A stretch of 38,869 bases of DNA from Spirochaetaceae bacterium UBA6089 (GTDB lineage: Bacteria; Spirochaetota; Spirochaetia; Treponematales; Rectinemataceae): assembly GCA_002435985.1 (NCBI GenBank), contig DIXD01000105.1:1-38869 (forward strand), read 5' to 3'. The position numbers and the translations under genes are program-made. Below the pieces are notes generated by a model. It saw nothing but the letters and a program-made list of their open reading frames with translations, had not been told where the DNA came from and did no database searches. Below, one piece after another: positions 7,589 through 15,158 of this stretch; positions within the stretch are counted from its first letter, which is position 1; every line of letters starts with the position of its first letter.

Positions 7589-8604
7589 AGGCTGCCTCCC
7601 CGGGTAGGAATGACATGGTAACCCACCGATATCCTTTCGGGCGCGCGGATACCCAGCAGCTGACCGATGATGAGGGAAATACCTGCCCGACCCATCGTGG
7701 CGGCATCCCTGACGATGCTCGCATGGACGACCCCTCTCTCGATGAGTCTATTCACTTCGGAGTTCTCGTCCGCCCCTATGATGACGATCTGTCCGACCTT
7801 GCTGCGGTCGATGATGACCTGGGCGGCACCGACGGTCGCCTTGGCGTCGATGCAGAGAATCGCGTTGATGTCCGGGTGTTCGGTGAGCATGCGCGCACAG
7901 GCGTCCTCGCCGCCGAGGATGCTCTCTTCCTCTCGGACGGCAGCGACGATCGCGGCGCCTGATCTGGCCTTAAGCCCCTCTGCCACGCCCCGATAGAATG
8001 GCTCTTCGTCGAAGGCATAGCCCAAGGATGTGTCCGACGAGAGAATAATGCCGACCCTCACCACGGTGCCGAGCAAGCCGAGCACGAGGGTGCCCGCCTC
8101 CTTGCCCTGACTGAAAGAATCACCGGTCACGACGGATCGCGTCCATGTCTGAGGAGCATCCATCGCGAGCGGCACAAAAGGAACACCCCTGCTCTCGGCC
8201 TTCTGCGCAAACCGCCGCACATCCATGCCCGTGGGCTGAAAAAGGATGATGCCGTCGGCCTTACTGCGCAGGGCGATCTCGAACCATCGCGACACCTCTT
8301 CCGAGGTGCTGCCTACCTCGCCGATCGCTGTCGATGTATAGTAAAAAAGCTGCAGCGCGGCGTTCTGCTTCTCCGATTCTTCGCGCAGGCCCTCGATGAG
8401 ATGGACATAGAAAGGATCGAGCGTGTCGGGAAGAATCGCCACAATGTGATAGCTTGCTGTCCGCACCGTGGCGGGGTTGCGCAGAACCGTCGAAGTCAGG
8501 GCATTGCGACTTCTGTTGACGAGCGAAATGTTGATAGCCAGCGTCCCGACCAGGATGATTCCAAACACGACGATGGGGAGCATCCGCCATGATGCGCGTT
8601 TCAT
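7585..8604 (-). CDS. Membrane-anchored periplasmic sugar sensor (XylFII-like)
   Basis: This 339-residue protein has one uncleaved-looking hydrophobic segment at residues 10-30 (no lipobox and no clear cleavage site) followed by a periplasmic-binding-protein type 1 domain. Strand starts typical of the fold are visible: YHIVAILPDTLDPFYVHLIEG, then a region ending GIILFQPTG, then INAILCIDAKATVGAAQVI and IVIIGADE. Because it is encoded directly before a LytS-type kinase and its regulator, with 4-base overlaps on both sides, it is more likely a ligand sensor that signals through the kinase than a transport receptor. In the described XylFII-LytS-YesN systems a similar protein binds xylose outside the membrane and activates LytS. 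The sugar here is not known. Confidence 0.85.
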   Translation of the reverse strand: MKRASWRMLPIVVFGIILVGTLAINISLVNRSRNALTSTVLRNPATVRTASYHIVAILPDTLDPFYVHLIEGLREESEKQNAALQLFYYTSTAIGEVGSTSEEVSRWFEIALRSKADGIILFQPTGMDVRRFAQKAESRGVPFVPLAMDAPQTWTRSVVTGDSFSQGKEAGTLVLGLLGTVVRVGIILSSDTSLGYAFDEEPFYRGVAEGLKARSGAAIVAAVREEESILGGEDACARMLTEHPDINAILCIDAKATVGAAQVIIDRSKVGQIVIIGADENSEVNRLIERGVVHASIVRDAATMGRAGISLIIGQLLGIRAPERISVGYHVIPTRGGSL

Positions 8605-10433
8605 TCTACCGTCACACTCTTGGCGAGGTTGCGCGGCTGATCGACGTCGCGACCCAATTCGAGGGCACAGAAATATGCAAAGAGTTGGAGCGGCACCACC
8701 ATGCTGAAGGGATAGAACCTCGGATCGGTCTTCTGAACGGGAATGAAGTCGTCGGCGAGGGCTATGGCCTCCTTGTCGCCCTCGACTCCGACGGCGATGA
8801 TGGGGCCGCCTCTTGCCTTGATCTCCCGCATGTTGGAGATCGTCTTCTCGTGGAGATAGTCGTCGGCGATGAGAAACACGCTCGGCACCTCAGGGCTTAT
8901 GAGGGCAATGGGACCGTGCTTCATCTCGCCTGCACTGTAGCCTTCGGCGTGGATGTAGGATATCTCCTTGAGCTTGAGCGCTCCCTCAAGGGCGATCGGA
9001 TACAAAATGCCTCGCCCGAGGTAGAGAAAATCTCTGGCGCGGCAATATTTTTTTGCAATGGCTTGGATGAGATCGCGCTTCCCGAGGGCGTCGCGCACCA
9101 TGTCGGGCACCGCCGAGAGGGCACGCTCAAAGCGCTGCCCCTCTTCTCGCGACATATCCCGCATGCGCGCCATGAGAAGTGTAAAGAGGTAGAACACCGT
9201 GAGCTGGCTCGTGAAGGCCTTGGTGCTCGCCACCGCGATTTCAGGGCCGGAGTGGACATAGACACCGCCGTCGGACTCGCGCGCAATGGTGGAGCCGACC
9301 ACGTTGCAGATACCGAGGACAGTGGCGCCCTTGCGCTGGACCTCGCGCATGGCGTAGAGCGAATCGGCGGTCTCTCCGGACTGACTTACAACAAACCAGA
9401 GCGAGCCGTTCTCGACCACGGGGTTGCGGTAGCGCAACTCGCTGGCGAGCTCGGCCTGGGACGGAATGCGCGCCACCTGCTCGAGAAGGTAGGAGCCCGT
9501 CATGCCGGCGTGCCAGCTTGTGCCTGCCGCAATGATGCGGACGCGGTGCACATCGGCAAGCTGGCGACGACTGAGATTGAGACCTCCAAGTTTGGCGGTC
9601 GCATTCTCTTCGTCGAGACGACCGCTCATCGCGCGCGCGATCGACTCGGGTTGTTCGAAGATCTCCTTCTCCATGTAGTGTACGAAGCCATTTTTTTCGA
9701 TGGTTCCGAGCTCCCAGCTGACTTCGTCCACTTTTTTGTCGAGCGCATTCGAGTGGCGGTCGGTGATGGTATAGCTGTCCTGCCTGATGTCGATCACCTC
9801 GCCGTCGTTGAGATAGATCACGCGGTTCGTGTAGGTGACCATCGCAGTGATGTCGCTGGCAAGGAACATCTCGTCCTTCCCGACGCCTGCGATGAGGGGG
9901 CTTCCGTTGCGCGCCCCGACGATCCGACCGGGCTCGTCGACGTGGATGCACGCGATGCCGTAGGTGCCTTCGAGATGCTGAATAGCGGCGAGAACTGCCG
10001 CAAGGAGGTCTCCCTTATAGTAGGAAGCAACAAGCTGCGGAATCACCTCGGTGTCCGTCTCGCTCTTGAACACGACCCCTTTTTTTTCGAGCATGGTCCT
10101 CAGAGTCTTGTAGTTCTCGATGATGCCGTTGTGCACGACAGCGATCTTGCCGGACATGTCGGTGTGAGGATGGGCATTCAGTTCGGTGACCCCGCCGTGC
10201 GTGGCCCAGCGGGTGTGGCCTATCCCCCAGCTTCCGTCGATGTCCTCCGGAATTTTCTTCGCAAGTTCGGCGATCTTGCCCACGGATTTGATGATCTGCA
10301 GGCGCGGCTCGACATTCAGCCTCCCTACCGCGATGCCGGCCGAATCATAGCCGCGATATTCGAGCCGTCTCAAACCCTCGAGCAGAATCTTCGATGTTTT
10401 TCTAGGACCGGTATACCCGATAATGCCGCACAT
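8601..10433 (-). CDS. glmS: Glutamine-fructose-6-phosphate aminotransferase (glucosamine-6-phosphate synthase)
   Basis: This 610-residue cytoplasmic enzyme makes glucosamine-6-phosphate from fructose-6-phosphate and glutamine, the first step toward UDP-GlcNAc for peptidoglycan and other envelope glycans. The N-terminal glutamine amidotransferase half begins MCGIIGYTG, with the nucleophile Cys2 exposed after Met removal, and has RWATHGGVTELNAHPH. The C-terminal half has two sugar-isomerase (SIS) domains, with AAGTSWHAG, SQSGETADSL and the terminal DQPRNLAKSVTVE. Length and motifs are those of the complete family. The start has an AGAGG site. Its TGA overlaps the ATG of the sugar sensor gene by 4 bases, so it appears to be the first gene of the sugar-sensing operon. 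That is an unusual neighbour for glmS. Confidence 0.97.
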   Translation of the reverse strand: MCGIIGYTGPRKTSKILLEGLRRLEYRGYDSAGIAVGRLNVEPRLQIIKSVGKIAELAKKIPEDIDGSWGIGHTRWATHGGVTELNAHPHTDMSGKIAVVHNGIIENYKTLRTMLEKKGVVFKSETDTEVIPQLVASYYKGDLLAAVLAAIQHLEGTYGIACIHVDEPGRIVGARNGSPLIAGVGKDEMFLASDITAMVTYTNRVIYLNDGEVIDIRQDSYTITDRHSNALDKKVDEVSWELGTIEKNGFVHYMEKEIFEQPESIARAMSGRLDEENATAKLGGLNLSRRQLADVHRVRIIAAGTSWHAGMTGSYLLEQVARIPSQAELASELRYRNPVVENGSLWFVVSQSGETADSLYAMREVQRKGATVLGICNVVGSTIARESDGGVYVHSGPEIAVASTKAFTSQLTVFYLFTLLMARMRDMSREEGQRFERALSAVPDMVRDALGKRDLIQAIAKKYCRARDFLYLGRGILYPIALEGALKLKEISYIHAEGYSAGEMKHGPIALISPEVPSVFLIADDYLHEKTISNMREIKARGGPIIAVGVEGDKEAIALADDFIPVQKTDPRFYPFSMVVPLQLFAYFCALELGRDVDQPRNLAKSVTVE

Positions 10434-10466
10434 GAAGTACCTCTTTCATCAAAATGTTTCTCTCCG

Positions 10467-10494
10467 ATGATACCACATTGCCATGATCCTTCAA
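10467..10494 (-). promoter_or_regulatory. Candidate promoter of glmS and the sugar operon
   Basis: On the minus strand TTGAAG (10494-10489) and TATCAT (10472-10467) are 16 bases apart, with TGG directly before the -10, giving an extended -10. Transcription would begin about 25-30 bases before the glmS ATG. The leader is too short to hold a glmS ribozyme. Confidence 0.5.
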
Positions 10495-10577
10495 GTGATG
10501 GCAGGGCATTTGGAGAAGCATTTCTATACACATGCTTGTCCTCTTTATGAAATTCGGCTAGCCTTATCCACACTACC

Positions 10578-11441
10578 ATGCCCGTACAGGAACCCTTTTT
10601 TCGACTTTTCTCGTTTCGGAGCCTCGGCTCAACCATGGATGAGGCGCGTTCACTCGCGAGAAGCGGATTCTCAGGTGCGGCCATTGTACGCGCGGACACG
10701 CAGACCGCGGGACGCGGACGGATCGAGGGACGGAGGTGGGTCGACGCCCCGGGCCAATCCCTTCTTATGACTCTGCTTCTGCCTGTCGGTTTTGCTGAAG
10801 GGCAGGCGCTCCCTTTACGCGTGGGACTCGGCGTGGTGCGCGCCCTCGAGCGTATGGAGACTGCCAAGGTCGGAGGCGCCGGATCAATGCCCCTGGAACC
10901 AGGCTCTTCTGTTTCAAGCCAAGACCCAACATTCTGGCTCAAGTGGCCCAACGACGTGCTCGTGCAAAAGAGCGTCAATACGGCGGAATATGGCAAGCTC
11001 TGTGGTATCCTCTGTGAGAACACCGAAGGGAGGATTCTGATCGGCATCGGCATGAACCTCCGCAGGCTCGAGGGCAAGATTGACAAGATTGTGTCAATGC
11101 AGCACCAGCCGGACCTCCCGCCGGCATGCCTCGAGGAGGCTTGGAAGGGGCTCCCTGAGGTGTTCTCTGAACTGGACCGCGCTGCGCACTTCGTGGCCGG
11201 ACATGTCATCGAGGCTCTTTTGGACAGTCGGTGGAGATCCGAGTACGAGCGCAGGCTGTGGGGCAGAGGTTCGACCGTACAATTTCTCGCAGGCCATCCA
11301 GAGCATTCCACGCCTGTGCTCGGCACCTGCATAGGCATTGATGAAGGGGGCAGGCTCATCCTCGATATCGGAGGAGCACATCAAACCTTCGTCTCTGGCG
11401 AAATCGCGTCACTGCGTGTGGCCTCACTGCGTCTGGTATGA
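10578..11441 (+). CDS. birA: Biotin-protein ligase without DNA-binding domain
   Basis: This is a 287-residue cytoplasmic enzyme that activates biotin as biotinyl-AMP and attaches it to carboxylase or decarboxylase subunits. The biotin-loop signature GRGR is at residues 45-48 (TAGRGRIEGRRW), KWPND at 122-126, and the lysine-containing strand GKLCGILCE at about 139-147. The C-terminal small domain ends with a beta-rich segment (LGTCIGIDEGGRLILDI). There is no N-terminal winged helix, so it should not act as a repressor of biotin genes. A loop of about 20 residues (97-117, Gly/Ser/Pro-rich) before KWPND is longer than I expect for the family. No clear ribosome site precedes the ATG. Its 3' end overlaps the convergent panE gene by 18 bases. 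Confidence 0.92.
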   Translation: MPVQEPFFRLFSFRSLGSTMDEARSLARSGFSGAAIVRADTQTAGRGRIEGRRWVDAPGQSLLMTLLLPVGFAEGQALPLRVGLGVVRALERMETAKVGGAGSMPLEPGSSVSSQDPTFWLKWPNDVLVQKSVNTAEYGKLCGILCENTEGRILIGIGMNLRRLEGKIDKIVSMQHQPDLPPACLEEAWKGLPEVFSELDRAAHFVAGHVIEALLDSRWRSEYERRLWGRGSTVQFLAGHPEHSTPVLGTCIGIDEGGRLILDIGGAHQTFVSGEIASLRVASLRLV

Positions 11442-12353
11442 ATCCTCGCGCGCAAGTATCGCCTCGTACAACATTGCGTTGATCGGCACTTCGATCCCCA
11501 CAGCCTGGGCGAGTCGTACCATCGCCCCGGCAAATGCCTCAACCTCGGTGCGCCTGTGAGCCTCGACATCCTGCAGCATAGAGGTCTTGCCGTCTGGCCC
11601 CAGTGTCTTCAACACCGCCATGGCGCTCGGAATATCGGCATCGGAAAGCGCTATGTCCATACGGCGCGCGAGCGCGATCACTTCCTGCATGGTTTTCTCG
11701 AGCAGCGCGACGGCGTGAGGGCTCGTCTGAAAGACCCGATACGGGAATCCCAACACTGCCGACCACTGGTTGATCGACACGTTGATCATGAACTTGAACC
11801 ATATTTCCCTGACGATATCATCCGGAATCCGAAAGATGGTGTCGCTCTCGCGGAAAAGCCGATCGAGGCGGGCGAGTTTCTCGGCATTCCTCTGGGCCAG
11901 CTCCTTTTCATACCCGCAGAATATCCGGCCCTTTGCGGAATACTGAATTTCGTTCCTCCGGCGATGCGCATCGATGCCGATGATCATCGCGTGGGGCACG
12001 GCGTCCGACCCAAATTCGCCTCGGAGTTTCGGCACGGCATCCACCCCATTGAGCAGAGATAGGATGATCGTATCGGCGCCCACATAGGGCCTCATCTCGA
12101 CGATGGCCTCATCGAGGCTGTAGTTCTTCACCGCAACGATCACCAGGTCGACCGACTCTACCGTATGACCGTCCAGTACCGGCAGAAAATATTGTTTTCC
12201 GTTGACGACGAAGCCTTCTTTCCGATAACGCATGGCGCGCGTTCCTCGTGCGCTCACAAAGACACGGTGCCCTGCATCCGTAAGACGTGTAGCAATGGAG
12301 GTCCCAATCGCTCCTGCCCCGACCACAACGGTAGACTGAATAGTATCCTTCAT
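11424..12353 (-). CDS. panE: 2-dehydropantoate 2-reductase (ketopantoate reductase)
   Basis: This 309-residue cytoplasmic NADPH-dependent reductase would make pantoate for coenzyme A synthesis. A Rossmann motif GAGAIG occurs at residues 12-17. The catalytic pair of the ApbA/PanE family is visible as Lys187 and Asn191 in WFKFMINVSINQWSAV. The C-terminal helical domain is present and the length is normal. The ATG overlaps the TGA of hflX by 4 bases and has a GGGAG site, so it is translated from the hflX message. Family members include other 2-oxoacid or related reductases, so the exact substrate is probable rather than certain. Confidence 0.9.
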   Translation of the reverse strand: MKDTIQSTVVVGAGAIGTSIATRLTDAGHRVFVSARGTRAMRYRKEGFVVNGKQYFLPVLDGHTVESVDLVIVAVKNYSLDEAIVEMRPYVGADTIILSLLNGVDAVPKLRGEFGSDAVPHAMIIGIDAHRRRNEIQYSAKGRIFCGYEKELAQRNAEKLARLDRLFRESDTIFRIPDDIVREIWFKFMINVSINQWSAVLGFPYRVFQTSPHAVALLEKTMQEVIALARRMDIALSDADIPSAMAVLKTLGPDGKTSMLQDVEAHRRTEVEAFAGAMVRLAQAVGIEVPINAMLYEAILAREDSYQTQ

Positions 12354-13678
12354 CGTATTCTCCCTGCCTCGACTTCATCCATCCTGAAACCGGAGGATTC
12401 CACGACGTACGGCTCCAGCTTCTTCTCGATCCGTTCCGGTATCCGGCACCAAATCCAGGTATTCTCGTCGTCCTGACGTTCCGCGAGGACTGTTCCCTCC
12501 CTCATGACGAGGCTCACAATGCGGTAGTCCGCATGCGGAATGCGCAGTGTCAGAGTCTTCATACTGCCCGTGAGTTTTTCCTGGATAGCCTCCACGAGCA
12601 CCGAGAGTCCCTCGCCGGTTCTGGCCGAGACCGCGATGCTCCCTGGGTAGCGCAGCAGAAAGGCATTCACGGCATCGGGGGAGGCGAGGTCGATCTTGTT
12701 GAGCACGAGAATGCGTGGTATATCGCTGGCCCCGATTTCGGAAAGAACCTGCAGAGTGGTTGCAATGTGGGCGTCGATGCGGGCGTCGGAGGCATCGGCG
12801 ACATGGATGAGAAGGTCTGCTTGACTTGCCTCTTCGAGCGTGCTGCGAAATGCCTCCACGAGGCCATGCGGCAGATTGCGGATAAAGCCGACAGTGTCGG
12901 TCAAAAGCAAGGTTTGCCCCTGCGCGAAGAGAAGCCTCCGCGTAGTCGGGTCAAGTGTCGCAAAGAGCTTATCCTCCGCATTGACGCTCGCTGCGGTGAG
13001 GGCGTTGAGGATGGTCGACTTACCGGCATTCGTGTACCCGACGATGGCCGCTCTCGGCACTCCAGCCCGCTCCCTGCGCCTTCGTTGGACCGATCTCTCT
13101 TTGCGCACGGTCTCGAGCTCGGTCTTGATCTCGTGGATACGGCGCTCAATTTCGCGTCGGTCGAGCTCGAGCTTCTGTTCGCCCGAGCCCTTCGTGCCAT
13201 AGCGACCGCCTCGCTGGCGCATGAGGTCGTCGTAAGAGTGCGCCAAGCGAGGCAGCGCATACTGCAGCTGTGCAAGCTCCACTTGGAGGCTGGCCTCTTT
13301 CGTGAGAGCTCTTGATGCGAATATCTTGATGATGAGCTCGGCCCGATCGTACACTTTCTTTGACGACAATTTCTCCCAGTTGCGTTGCTGGAGAGGGCTC
13401 AATATATGGTCAAAAATGATCGTGTCGGCGCCTGCAGCCTCAGCTGCCTGTAGCAACTCTTGGGCTTTTCCTGTCCCGACGAGAAGAGAGGGCGTGATTT
13501 CTCGTAGCTGTACGAGGGCCTCTCCGACCGTCTCGAGATCCAGAGTCTGCGCCAGGCCGTGAAGCTCATCGAGGAGCTCGCTCGCCTCTGCCTTACGAAT
13601 GCTCTCCGTGGCGATGCCGACAAGGAAGACTCGAGCGATACTTTGCTTCTGATTCTTCTGCGCTGCGGTTGAAATCAT
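12350..13678 (-). CDS. hflX: Ribosome-associated GTPase HflX
   Basis: This 442-residue GTPase splits or rescues stalled ribosomes under stress. The N-terminal HflX domain includes LLVGTGKAQELL and IIFDHILSPLQQRNWE, followed by a basic coiled-coil with the family segment RQRGGRYGTKGSGE. The G domain has G1 GYTNAGKST (214-222), G3 DTVGFIRNLP, G4 NKID and G5 SARTG. A short C-terminal domain (about 375-442) completes the normal length. The upstream ribosome site is weak (AAAG before ATG). It is the first gene of a two-gene unit with panE, and is divergent from the aminotransferase gene. Confidence 0.96.
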   Translation of the reverse strand: MISTAAQKNQKQSIARVFLVGIATESIRKAEASELLDELHGLAQTLDLETVGEALVQLREITPSLLVGTGKAQELLQAAEAAGADTIIFDHILSPLQQRNWEKLSSKKVYDRAELIIKIFASRALTKEASLQVELAQLQYALPRLAHSYDDLMRQRGGRYGTKGSGEQKLELDRREIERRIHEIKTELETVRKERSVQRRRRERAGVPRAAIVGYTNAGKSTILNALTAASVNAEDKLFATLDPTTRRLLFAQGQTLLLTDTVGFIRNLPHGLVEAFRSTLEEASQADLLIHVADASDARIDAHIATTLQVLSEIGASDIPRILVLNKIDLASPDAVNAFLLRYPGSIAVSARTGEGLSVLVEAIQEKLTGSMKTLTLRIPHADYRIVSLVMREGTVLAERQDDENTWIWCRIPERIEKKLEPYVVESSGFRMDEVEAGRIR

Positions 13679-13733
13679 TCTTTAATAATACACACATATT
13701 GCTTTTTTGGCACTATGTCCGCCTTTCCTGCGC

Positions 13734-13763
13734 TCGACCGTACCGTCCATTTTGTGATATACT
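13734..13763 (+). promoter_or_regulatory. Candidate promoter of the aminotransferase gene
   Basis: TCGACC (13734-13739) and TATACT (13758-13763) are 18 bases apart. TGA directly before the -10 gives an extended -10 element. The start codon at 13788 follows within about 25 bases, with a GGGAGG ribosome site between. Confidence 0.5.
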
Positions 13764-13787
13764 AAGTTTTTAAAATCGGGAGGATGT

Positions 13788-15158
13788 ATGCCCCTTCAAA
13801 TTTCCGACCTCAGCGATGCGGTGCTCAACACCCACTATGCGGTGCGCGGACCAATTGTCGCACGCGCTCAGGAACTCGAAAATCTCGGCAGAAAAATAAT
13901 CTATTGCAATATCGGGAACCCTCAGGCCTTAAGGCAAAAACCTCTAACCTATGCGCGCGATGTCCTCGCGCTCTGCGAACAGCCTGCACTTTTGGAGAGT
14001 GCACCGCAAGCTTTTCCCGAAGACATGGTCGAAACCGCACGCACCATCCTCGATCAGTCCAAATATGGCCTCGGCGCCTATTCGGAATCCAAAGGCTTAC
14101 GTTTTATCCGCAAGGCGATTGCCGACTTTATCGTTGCACGCGACAGTACGGACGGCATTGTACAGAGTTCCAATCCAGAACACATCTACCTTACCGACGG
14201 TGCCTCCAAGGGCGTACAGACCGCGCTGCGCCTTCTTCTCGCCTCGCAAAAGGACGGCATTCTCATCCCCATCCCTCAATATCCGCTCTATTCGGCGACG
14301 ATCAGACTCTACGGAGGCCAACAGGTCGGCTATTACCTCGACGAAGATTACGGCTGGGGCCTGAGCGAACAGATGCTGGAAGAAGCACTGCACAGGGCAA
14401 TGAAAGAGGGCATCCGCGTGCGGGCCATTGTCGTCATCAATCCGGGCAACCCCACGGGCGCGGTACTCACCGAAGAACACATCGAAATGGTCATCCGCTT
14501 TGCGAAGCGCCACAACCTCACGATCCTCGCAGACGAAGTGTACCAGGAGAATATCTACGAGCCTGGGTCACGTTTTTTGTCGTTCGCCCACGTCATGACC
14601 AAGTTGTCCGAGCATGAAGTGAGCCTCTTCAGTTTCCACTCCACTTCCAAGGGATTTTTCGGCGAGTGTGGTCAGCGGGGAGGTTATATGGAAGTGCGGA
14701 ATGTCCCCGAAGAAGTGGTCGCCCAAATTACCAAACTGCAGTCGGTGGCGCTCTGTGCAAACCTTCCCGGCCAGGTGATGACCTACCTCATGGTCAATCC
14801 GCCCCGACCCGGAGCGCCGAGCTATCGGCGCTACGTCGAAGAGCGCAGCTCCATCCTCTCGGAGCTCGCGAAGCGCGCAAAAATCCTCGAAGAAGGCCTC
14901 AACCGAATTCCCGGCATCCGTTGCCAGCCCATCCGGGGAGCAATGTATGCCTATCCTTCGATTTCGCTGCCCAAAGGCACAAGCGATGAAGCATACTGCT
15001 TGGCACTCTTGGAAGAGACCGGTGTCTGCGTCGTACCGGGCACGGGTTTCGGCCAGAAACCAGGCACCGCGCACTTCCGCACGACCATTCTGCCGCCGAC
15101 ACATCAGATTGAGGAGGTGATCGATGCAATCGATGCATTCCAGCGACGGTGGGGTTGA
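13788..15158 (+). CDS. Alanine-aminotransferase-like PLP enzyme (class I/II)
   Basis: This 456-residue pyridoxal-phosphate enzyme probably interconverts alanine and pyruvate with glutamate and 2-oxoglutarate. Residue patterns match the large, eukaryote-like alanine aminotransferase group rather than short AspC types: YGLGAYSESKGLRFIRKAIA, YLTDGASKGVQTAL, PQYPLYSA, VVINPGNPTGAVL, and the Schiff-base lysine Lys288 in SFHSTSKGFFGECGQRGGYME. The GECGxRGGYME run is the most specific sign. A GGGAGG ribosome site lies 6 bases before the ATG. The 3' end overlaps the following diguanylate cyclase gene by 35 bases. Other amino-acid substrates are possible. Confidence 0.9.
   Translation: MPLQISDLSDAVLNTHYAVRGPIVARAQELENLGRKIIYCNIGNPQALRQKPLTYARDVLALCEQPALLESAPQAFPEDMVETARTILDQSKYGLGAYSESKGLRFIRKAIADFIVARDSTDGIVQSSNPEHIYLTDGASKGVQTALRLLLASQKDGILIPIPQYPLYSATIRLYGGQQVGYYLDEDYGWGLSEQMLEEALHRAMKEGIRVRAIVVINPGNPTGAVLTEEHIEMVIRFAKRHNLTILADEVYQENIYEPGSRFLSFAHVMTKLSEHEVSLFSFHSTSKGFFGECGQRGGYMEVRNVPEEVVAQITKLQSVALCANLPGQVMTYLMVNPPRPGAPSYRRYVEERSSILSELAKRAKILEEGLNRIPGIRCQPIRGAMYAYPSISLPKGTSDEAYCLALLEETGVCVVPGTGFGQKPGTAHFRTTILPPTHQIEEVIDAIDAFQRRWG

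Noticed and set aside
8589..10550. A 653-codon open frame on the plus strand opposite glmS
   Set aside because: It is fully antisense to an unmistakable glmS, has no recognisable domain, and reflects codon bias of the real gene.
10434..10577. glmS ribozyme in the glmS leader
   Set aside because: The gap is only 144 bases shared with birA, the candidate promoter leaves a leader under 30 bases, and no ribozyme-like core is visible.
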